Positions 52,808 through 59,627 of a stretch of 64,000 nucleotides of DNA are shown piece after piece (the stretch's first letter is position 1; each line of letters starts with the position of its first letter). Location of the stretch: contig NZ_JACHXO010000012.1 in assembly GCF_014192155.1 (NCBI RefSeq), positions 1 to 64,000 of the forward strand. The letters run 5' to 3'. Origin of the DNA: Roseateles terrae (lineage in GTDB: Bacteria; Pseudomonadota; Gammaproteobacteria; Burkholderiales; Burkholderiaceae_C). Under the pieces are notes generated by a model that was not told the DNA's origin, made no database searches, and saw only the letters and a program-made list of their open reading frames with translations. The position numbers and the translations under genes are program-made.

Positions 52808-54163
52808 ATGAAAAAAGGTCTGATGGCCGCCGTTCTGGTGATGAGTGCGGCGTTGCCGGCACTCGCCGCCGAAGCTGGCCAGGCACAGGGACAGGCGGAG
52901 AAGGCGGATGCCATCGCCAAGGCTTCCGGCTTTGTGCTCAAGCCCGCCGACGAGCGCTGGGTCCGCGCCCTGCCCCTGGACGCCAACGCCGCCACCCAGG
53001 CCTTCATGGACCGCATTCCCGCCGATGTGATGCGCAAGTCCGACGCCTATTACGAAGGCGGCTACTGGTTGCAGTTGTGGCATCTGCTGCTGGGCCTGGC
53101 CATCGCCGCCGTCTGGATGAGCGGCCGACGTGCCGCGCGGGTGCGGGACTGGGCCGCACGGGTGGGTCGGGGCCCCATCCGCCGGGACTTCCTGTTCTCT
53201 GCCGCCTATGTCGGCATCGGCTCGCTGGTCAGCCTGCCGCTGTCCGCCTATGAAGACTTCTTCCGCGAGCACGCCTACGGCATGTCCACCCAGACCGCGT
53301 CTGCCTGGTTGATGGAATGGCTGCTGGCCAACGTCATCAGTGGTCTGATTGCCGCAGTGGCGCTGGTGGTGCTATATGCGCTGATCCGGCGCGCCCGCCA
53401 GTATTGGTGGGCCTGGGGCGCCGCCGGCACCATCGCCCTGCTGACGGTGATGATCGCCATCGCGCCGGTGGTCTTCGAGCCGATGTTCAACACCTACAAG
53501 CCAGTGGAGGACGGGCCGCTCAAGCAATCGCTGCTGACGATGGCCCGCGCCACCGGCGTGCCAGCCAGCGACGTGCTGGTGTTTGATGCCTCGCGCCAGA
53601 CCACCCGCATCAGCGCCAATGTGACCGGCCTTTTCGGTACGGCGGCCATCCGCCTGAACGACAACCTGCTGCGCCGCACCAGTGAGGCGGAAGTGCGGGC
53701 GGTGACCGGGCATGAGATGGGCCACTACGTGCTCAATCACATCCCGAAGATGCTGATGATGATGACGCTGGTGGTGCTGGTGGCATTCCTCTTTGCCAAG
53801 TGGGCGCTGGACGGGCTGATCCGCCGCACTGCCGGAACCTCCGGCGTGCAGGACGTGACCGACATCGCCAGCATGCCGCTGCTGATGGCGGTGTTCTCAG
53901 TGTTCTTTGCGCTCAGCACGCCGATCACCAACACGATGATCCGGGCGCAGGAGGCGGAGGCGGACCAGTTCTCCCTGAGCCTGGCGCAGGAGCCGATCGG
54001 CTTCGCCAACGCCCAGTTGCGGCTGGTGGAATATCGCAAGGCAGACCCGGGTGCGCTGGAAGAGTTCTGGTTCTACAGCCATCCCAGCACCCGGTCACGG
54101 ATCCACGCCGCGATGCAGTGGCGGGAAGCCATGGCCAGCCGGCCGCTCCCGGGCACGCCCTGA
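52808..54163 (+). CDS. M48-family membrane metalloprotease (Ste24-like)
   Basis: This 451-residue zinc protease has the catalytic motif GHEMGHYVLNH at about residues 302-312 and the third ligand Glu in QEAEADQFSLSLA (near 385). CPBP/Ste24-type hydrophobic helices flank it (about 90-110, 135-155, 175-200, 205-225, 315-335, 350-372). The N-terminal MKKGLMAAVLVMSAALPALAA looks like a cleavable signal peptide. GGGAGGAATC precedes the ATG. Lying between two signalling genes, it could be a quality-control or regulatory protease, but no substrate is known. Confidence 0.88.
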   Translation: MKKGLMAAVLVMSAALPALAAEAGQAQGQAEKADAIAKASGFVLKPADERWVRALPLDANAATQAFMDRIPADVMRKSDAYYEGGYWLQLWHLLLGLAIAAVWMSGRRAARVRDWAARVGRGPIRRDFLFSAAYVGIGSLVSLPLSAYEDFFREHAYGMSTQTASAWLMEWLLANVISGLIAAVALVVLYALIRRARQYWWAWGAAGTIALLTVMIAIAPVVFEPMFNTYKPVEDGPLKQSLLTMARATGVPASDVLVFDASRQTTRISANVTGLFGTAAIRLNDNLLRRTSEAEVRAVTGHEMGHYVLNHIPKMLMMMTLVVLVAFLFAKWALDGLIRRTAGTSGVQDVTDIASMPLLMAVFSVFFALSTPITNTMIRAQEAEADQFSLSLAQEPIGFANAQLRLVEYRKADPGALEEFWFYSHPSTRSRIHAAMQWREAMASRPLPGTP

Positions 54164-54306
54164 GGCTTCGGGCCTGCGGGCTTCTGGGCGGCGCATTGGA
54201 TGGCGCTGTCCCGTGAAGGAATGGCGAGGCGACTGGGGGATGGCCCGGGACAGCGGCTGGATCGCAGACCTACACTTGGACACATACGCAGCCCGGAGAC
54301 ACCGTC

Positions 54307-55665
54307 ATGGAAGCGGACATCCCGCCGCCCGTGGTCCTGTTTGTCGACGATGAGCCGTCCATCCTGAGCGCCTTGCGGCGGCTGGTGCGGCCCGCCGGAT
54401 ATCGATGCCTGCTGGCCTCCAGCGGCGCGGAAGGGCTGGCACTGCTGGCCACCGAGCCGGTGGATGTGGTGGTCTCCGACATGCGCATGCCGGAGATGGA
54501 TGGCGCGGCCTTCCTGGAGAAGGTGCATGCCTCGCATCCGGAGGTCGGGCGCATTCTGCTCACCGGTTATGCGGACATCCAGACCACCGTGGCGGCCGTC
54601 AACCTCGGCCAGATCCAGCGCTACATCGCCAAACCCTGGGACGACCGCGAGCTGCTGGCGGCGCTGGAAGATTCAATTTCCCGGCGCCGGCTGGCACTGC
54701 AGAACCAGGCGCTGCTCGACCTGACGGCGCGGCAGAACGCCGAACTGGCCGCATTGAACCAGGACCTCTCCCAGCGAGTGAAAGCCCGCACGCAGGAACT
54801 GGAGCAGGTCAATGCAATGCTCGAGCGGTCCTTCAGCCAGGTCAAGGACAACTTCCTCCTCTCCATCCAGGTCTTCTCCGGCCTGATGGAACTGCGCGAG
54901 GGCGGACTGGTCGGCTATTCGCGCTTCGTGGCCGATCTGGCCCGCCGCACCGCACGACATCTGGGGCTGCTCCAGCGGGAGCAGGATGACCTGCATATCG
55001 CCGGCCTGCTGCATGAAATCGGCAAGATCGGCCTGCCCGATGCGCTGCTCCACAAGCCGGTGTCGCTGATGAATGCGGAAGAGACCGCGCGTTATCGCCG
55101 CCACACCCTCAATGGCGAAGCGGCCCTGCTGCCGCTGGCCGAGTTGCAGCATGTCGCCAGGCTGGTGCGGTCTCAGCATGAACGCATTGATGGCCACGGC
55201 TTCCCGGACGGACTGGCGGGCGATGCGGTGCCGCTGGATGCGCAGGTGCTCAGTGCCGTCAGTGACTTCTGCTCCGCCGTGAGTGGCCGCCTGGCCGAGA
55301 AGCGCTACACGCCCCAGCAGGCGGAGCAGCTGATCCGGGGCGGCGCCGGGACGCGCTATGTGCATGACGTGGTCGAGGCCCTGCAGAAGGCCCTGGCCGA
55401 AGCACCGACCCAGGCGGAGCACGAGCGGGAGCTCGGTGCCCATGAGATCCAGCCGGGCATGGTGCTGTCCCGCGACCTGCTCACCCCCAAGGGCACACTG
55501 CTGCTGGCGGCGGGACACGTCTTCGATGCGCGGATGGTCAAGCAGATCAAGGAGTTTGCCAATCGGGAGGGCGTGCGTCTCACGTTCTCCATCCGGAACG
55601 ATGAGCCGCCGGGCCCGCGAGGCCCTGCGGTGCATCCGCCCACCGCCGCACCCCAGGCGGCCTGA
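54307..55665 (+). CDS. Response regulator with divergent HD-GYP domain
   Basis: This 452-residue protein has an N-terminal receiver (D58 in VVSDMRMPEMDG, K in IAKPW), a coiled coil (about 125-175) and an HD-GYP-like domain (about 180-350). Normal HD-GYP phosphodiesterases break c-di-GMP with HD, HH and D metal ligands. Here HD is HE (H236-E237 in LLHEIGKIGLPD), the HHE pair is QHE (Q290-H291-E292) and GYP is GFP (298-300); D320 is kept. A further about 50-residue C-terminal segment (EIQPGMVLSRDLLTPKGTLLLAAGH) is typical of some HD-GYP proteins. Activity may be altered or lost. The receiver gene follows 14 bp later. Confidence 0.87.
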   Translation: MEADIPPPVVLFVDDEPSILSALRRLVRPAGYRCLLASSGAEGLALLATEPVDVVVSDMRMPEMDGAAFLEKVHASHPEVGRILLTGYADIQTTVAAVNLGQIQRYIAKPWDDRELLAALEDSISRRRLALQNQALLDLTARQNAELAALNQDLSQRVKARTQELEQVNAMLERSFSQVKDNFLLSIQVFSGLMELREGGLVGYSRFVADLARRTARHLGLLQREQDDLHIAGLLHEIGKIGLPDALLHKPVSLMNAEETARYRRHTLNGEAALLPLAELQHVARLVRSQHERIDGHGFPDGLAGDAVPLDAQVLSAVSDFCSAVSGRLAEKRYTPQQAEQLIRGGAGTRYVHDVVEALQKALAEAPTQAEHERELGAHEIQPGMVLSRDLLTPKGTLLLAAGHVFDARMVKQIKEFANREGVRLTFSIRNDEPPGPRGPAVHPPTAAPQAA

Positions 55666-55679
55666 CGCAGGAGCCCTGC

Positions 55680-56243
55680 ATGCAAGAACGCATTCTGATC
55701 GTGGACGATGAACCCGGCATCCTCCACGCCTTGCATCGCCTCATCCGTCACGGGCTGACCACGCCCGGCGGTGAGCGCTACCTCGTGGACGAATGCAGCA
55801 ACGGCGCCGAAGCGCTGGAGCAGGCCCGCCGCCATGTGTATGCCCTGGCCATCTCCGACTACCGCATGCCGGAGATGAACGGAGTGGATTTCCTGACCGG
55901 TCTCAAAGCCTTGCAGCCCGACTGCCAGCGCATGATCGTCTCCGGTTATGCCGACATGGACGCCCTGGTGCGCGGGCTCAATGATGCCGGCATCGTCCGC
56001 TTCATCGGCAAGCCCTGGGTGGACCTGGACCTGATGTGCGCGGTGCGCCAGGTGCTGCAGATGCGTGAGCTCGTGCTGGAGAACCAGCGCCTGGCTGATG
56101 TGGTGCGGGTGCAGCACGGCAGGCTCAGCGCGCAGGAAGCGGAGCTGCGACGGCTGGAGTTGCTGGAGCCCGGCATCACGCAGGTGCAATGGGCGGACGA
56201 CGGCTCCTTCATTCTGGAAGACCCCGGTGAAGTGCGCCTATGA
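55680..56243 (+). CDS. Stand-alone receiver protein with helical C-terminus
   Basis: This 187-residue response regulator has a complete receiver: VDDEP with the acidic pair, D60 in AISDYRMPEMNG, SGYAD and FIGKPW. The C-terminal 60 residues are a charged helix (LENQRLADVVRVQHGRLSAQEAELRRLELL) and a short acidic end, with no DNA-binding domain. It resembles the RpfG/PleD-class receiver rather than CheY. AGGAG precedes the ATG, and its stop overlaps the downstream kinase ATG (ATGA), so the kinase is its likely partner. Confidence 0.88.
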   Translation: MQERILIVDDEPGILHALHRLIRHGLTTPGGERYLVDECSNGAEALEQARRHVYALAISDYRMPEMNGVDFLTGLKALQPDCQRMIVSGYADMDALVRGLNDAGIVRFIGKPWVDLDLMCAVRQVLQMRELVLENQRLADVVRVQHGRLSAQEAELRRLELLEPGITQVQWADDGSFILEDPGEVRL

Positions 56244-58405
56244 ACGCGCTGATGCTTGCCGCGGCCTCCGTCTGGCCTTCCACCCTGCCCGGCGCGCTGT
56301 ATGCGGCCTGGGAGGCGGTGATGGCGCCGGTGCTGGTGCACGACAGCACCCGGGTGGTCTATGCCAACGGGGCCGCGCTGCGCCTGCTGGGTTACGACGA
56401 CCGCAGCCTGGCCGCCATGCCGTTTGACGGCTGGGCGACGCCCGACCATCAACAGCCGCTGCGCGACTATGCCCGCACCGCCATGGCGCAGACGGGGCTG
56501 GCCCCGGCGATCGAAGTGGAGGCGCTGACCGCCAGCGGCGCGGTGCGGGTGCTGGAGCTGACCGCCCGCGCCTTCCTGCATGAGGACCAGCCGTTCAACG
56601 TGCTGACCATGCAGGACCTGAGCGACATCCGTTATGTGCAGACCAGCCTGCTGAATGTGGGACGGGTGCTGCATCAGATCATCGAGAACAGCCCGGTGGC
56701 GAGCTTCGTGCTGGATGCGGAGCACCGCGTCACTCACTGGAATGCCGCCTGCGCCAAGCTGACGGGGCGCGACAGCATGGACATGCTGGGCGGTGATGAA
56801 GCCTGGACCGCGTTCTACCCGGAGCGGCGCCCGCTGCTGTCCGACATGATCATCCACGGCGCGTCGCCCGAGGACTACGAAAAGGCCTACGACGGTGCCT
56901 GCCGCCGCTCACCCATCGTGGACAACGCCTATGAAGTGGAGGCGTTCTTTCCGACCATGCACGAGGGCGGCCGATGGCTCTTCTTCACCGCCGCCCCGCT
57001 GCTGGACGCCCAGGGCAAGGTGGTGGGGGCGATCGAGACGCTGCAGGATGTGACGCAGCGTCGCCGGTCCGATGAAGAGCTGCGCCGCCATCGCGACCAG
57101 CTGGAAGACCTGGTGGCCGAGCGCACCGCCGAGCTGCTGCTGACCCACCATGAGCTGGAGGCGTTTCTGGAGAATGCCTCGGTCGGCATCATCACCACCC
57201 AAGGCAGCCGCATCCTGCGCGGCAACCGCAAGTTTGCGGACATGTTCGAGCTCGATGACGAGCCGCCGGCAGGCCAGCGCACCCGCCGCTTCTTCCCCAG
57301 CGATGAATCGCTGAAGTCGCTGACGGAAGTGGCGGCGCCGATTCTGAGACGCGGTGAATCGCTGCGCCACGAAATGGAGCTGGTGTCGGTAAAGGGCAAG
57401 CGGCTGTGGGTGCAGCTGATCGCTTATGTGGCCAATCCGCAATCGAGCCACACGCAGACCTGGTGGCTGCTGCAGGACCGCACCGAAGAGCGGCGCGTCC
57501 AGATGGCGCTGGAAGAAAACTTCGATCGCATCAAGTCCACCAACACCCGGCTGGAAGAAGCCCAGAACCAGCTGCTGCAGGCGGAGAAGATGGCGTCCAT
57601 CGGCCAGTTGGCTGCCGGCGTGGCCCATGAGATCAACAATCCCATTGGCTTTGTCAGCTCCAACCTGCACACGCTGCGCAGTTATGTGGAGCCGGTGTTC
57701 GCGCTGCTGGATGAGCTGCGCCATCTGCCGCCGCACAGCCTGCCGGACCCGGCCCTGCGGGACCTGCAGGATCTGGACAAGCGCATCGACCTGGACTTCG
57801 TCAAGGAAGACCTGCCCCAGCTGCTCGACGAAAGCGAAGACGGCCTCGTGCGGGTGAAAAAGATCGTGCAGGATCTGAAGGACTTTTCCCGCGTGGACCA
57901 CGCGGAGTGGCAGGACGCCAATCTGAATGCCGGTCTCGATTCAACCCTCAATGTCGTGATGAACGAGGTCAAGTACAAGGCCGAGGTGAAACGCGACTAT
58001 GGTGACCTGCCGCCGGTGCGCTGCATTGCGGCGCAGCTGAATCAGGTGTTCATGAACCTGATCGTGAACGCGGCCCACGCCATTGCGCAGCGCGGCGAGA
58101 TCCGCCTTCGCACCGCGGTGGAAGGCGATTGGGTGCGGATTGAAGTGGAAGACAACGGCACCGGCATGCCGGAGGATGTGCGCCGACGCATCTTCGAACC
58201 GTTCTTCACCACCAAGCCGGTAGGCCAAGGCACCGGGCTGGGGTTGTCCCTGTCGTATTCGATCATCCAGAAGCATGCGGGACGGATCGAAGTGGACAGC
58301 ACACCGGGCGTCGGGACGACGTTCCGGGTCTGGATTCCTGTGAAGCCACCAGAAGAAGGTGGCTTGGCGGCCGCGCGCAGCGGCGTTTCATTGGTGACAA
58401 ATTGA
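56240..58405 (+). CDS. PAS-containing histidine kinase
   Basis: This soluble 721-residue kinase has three PAS regions (about 25-130, 147-285 and 310-425), a coiled coil, and a HisKA domain of the EINNP type (LAAGVAHEINNPIGFVSSNLHTL, phosphorylated H463). An HATPase_c domain follows (NLIVNAAHAIAQRG, GTGLGLSLSYSIIQKHAGRIEVDS). No membrane segment is visible. It overlaps the preceding receiver gene by 4 bp and is probably its cognate kinase. The HD-GYP-like gene lies in the same run, so the three may act together. Confidence 0.92.
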   Translation: MNALMLAAASVWPSTLPGALYAAWEAVMAPVLVHDSTRVVYANGAALRLLGYDDRSLAAMPFDGWATPDHQQPLRDYARTAMAQTGLAPAIEVEALTASGAVRVLELTARAFLHEDQPFNVLTMQDLSDIRYVQTSLLNVGRVLHQIIENSPVASFVLDAEHRVTHWNAACAKLTGRDSMDMLGGDEAWTAFYPERRPLLSDMIIHGASPEDYEKAYDGACRRSPIVDNAYEVEAFFPTMHEGGRWLFFTAAPLLDAQGKVVGAIETLQDVTQRRRSDEELRRHRDQLEDLVAERTAELLLTHHELEAFLENASVGIITTQGSRILRGNRKFADMFELDDEPPAGQRTRRFFPSDESLKSLTEVAAPILRRGESLRHEMELVSVKGKRLWVQLIAYVANPQSSHTQTWWLLQDRTEERRVQMALEENFDRIKSTNTRLEEAQNQLLQAEKMASIGQLAAGVAHEINNPIGFVSSNLHTLRSYVEPVFALLDELRHLPPHSLPDPALRDLQDLDKRIDLDFVKEDLPQLLDESEDGLVRVKKIVQDLKDFSRVDHAEWQDANLNAGLDSTLNVVMNEVKYKAEVKRDYGDLPPVRCIAAQLNQVFMNLIVNAAHAIAQRGEIRLRTAVEGDWVRIEVEDNGTGMPEDVRRRIFEPFFTTKPVGQGTGLGLSLSYSIIQKHAGRIEVDSTPGVGTTFRVWIPVKPPEEGGLAAARSGVSLVTN

Positions 58406-58729
58406 TCCTGCATTGACTGCAGTGACGCGCTTCACGGCGCCCATTTACCCGACCTCACCCTTACGGATCAATCAGTTATCTCAAAGGCCGCGCCACGCGC
58501 TGCTTTTGCACTTTCGAAATGGTCATTGACCGAAAGTTGTGAAAGCCAAATCGCAATGATAGAAACCACCCCGCCTGTGGCCACGAATTGATTTCGACCG
58601 CATGGCGATTGGTATTTCGTCGTACGCGCGCCATACGTCACTGAATGACTGACAGGCCGTTTCGGTTTCGATTCATTGGAAACCGAAAGATTCAACCCCG
58701 GACTTTTGCCGCTTTTGGAGGATTCCCCG
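58406..58729. other. 324-bp intergenic region with lower GC than its flanks
   Basis: This is the promoter region of the GH114 gene and the 3' flank of the kinase gene. Visible structure is a 10-bp perfect inverted repeat at 58660-58688; otherwise I see no gene or terminator. GC content falls noticeably by eye compared with the coding regions. Confidence 0.45.
58660..58688. promoter_or_regulatory. 10-bp inverted repeat upstream of the GH114 gene
   Basis: TTTCGGTTTC (58660-58669) and GAAACCGAAA (58679-58688) are perfectly complementary around a 9-nt spacer, 41 bp before the GH114 ATG. It may be an operator or an RNA hairpin in the leader. I cannot name the factor. Confidence 0.5.
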
Positions 58730-59569
58730 ATGACCACAACCACCCGACGTGTCTGGAAGCTGTGCGCTTCCCTCACCCTGCTCGCCGCCGGCATGGGCGC
58801 CATGAACGCACAGGCTCAGACCTGGTGGAAGCCCACCGCCAGCACCACCTGGCAGTGGCAGCTCAAAGGCAAGATCAACACCAGCTACAACGTGGACGTC
58901 TATGACGTCGACCTGTTCGACACCAGCATCACCCAGATCAATGCGCTGAAGGCGCAGGGCCGCAAGGTGGTGTGTTACTTCTCCGCCGGCAGCTATGAGA
59001 ACTGGCGTGCCGACAAGAATTCATTCCAGTCCACCGACTACGGCAAGCCGCTGGATCCGGAGTGGGAAGGCGAATGGTGGCTGGACATCCGCTCCACCAA
59101 CGTGCGCAACATCATGCTGAGCCGGCTGGATACCGCCCGATCCAAGGGCTGCGACGGCGTCGAGCCCGACAATGTGGACGGCTACAGCAACGCCACCGGC
59201 TTCCCGCTCACCGCTGCGCATCAGCTGGATTACAACAAGTTCCTGGCCAATGCCGCTCACAGCCGGGGTCTGGCGATTGCGCTGAAGAATGATGTGGATC
59301 AGCTCAGCGCCCTGGAGCCGTATTTCGACATGGCACTGAATGAGCAGTGCAATGAATACAGCGAGTGCGGCGGCTATTCGGTGTTCACCAGCAAGGGCAA
59401 GCCCGTCTTCAATGCGGAATACGCGTCCAAGTACCGTACCAACAAAAAGCAGGCCCGCGACAAGCTCTGCAGCAGCATGAATGCCGCGGGCATCAAGACG
59501 CTGGTGCTGGCGCTGGAGCTGGACGACACCTACCGCTACGCCTGCTTCGCTCCGACCGCGCGCAAGTAA
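58730..59569 (+). CDS. GH114 family secreted glycosidase (endo-alpha-1,4-polygalactosaminidase-like)
   Basis: This 279-residue exported protein has a signal peptide (to about AQAQ, 30). The GH114 TIM-barrel features are present: YDVDLFDTS, KVVCYFSAGSYENWR (79-93), WEGEWWLDIRS, GCDGVEPDNVDGY (140-152; acidic catalytic centre) and ALNEQCNEY. The family's known member Ega3 cleaves galactosamine-containing galactosaminogalactan (recalled). GGAGGA at 58717-58722 sets the start; an ATG 54 bp upstream lies in the inverted-repeat leader. It is convergent with the GH36-like gene and shares a terminator with it. Confidence 0.85.
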   Translation: MTTTTRRVWKLCASLTLLAAGMGAMNAQAQTWWKPTASTTWQWQLKGKINTSYNVDVYDVDLFDTSITQINALKAQGRKVVCYFSAGSYENWRADKNSFQSTDYGKPLDPEWEGEWWLDIRSTNVRNIMLSRLDTARSKGCDGVEPDNVDGYSNATGFPLTAAHQLDYNKFLANAAHSRGLAIALKNDVDQLSALEPYFDMALNEQCNEYSECGGYSVFTSKGKPVFNAEYASKYRTNKKQARDKLCSSMNAAGIKTLVLALELDDTYRYACFAPTARK

Positions 59570-59576
59570 GGTCCAA

Positions 59577-59612
59577 GGTCTCGCCCGGGCTTTCCCTGGG
59601 CGAGACCTTTTT
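59577..59612 (+). terminator. Rho-independent terminator between convergent glycosidase genes
   Basis: GGTCTCGCCC (59577-59586) pairs with GGGCGAGACC (59598-59607) as a perfect 10-bp stem followed by TTTTT. It ends the GH114 transcript. In reverse it is followed by only two T residues, so it may also help end the opposite transcript, whose stop is 15 bp away. Confidence 0.85.
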
Positions 59613-59627
59613 GGGCGTCGAGACGTC

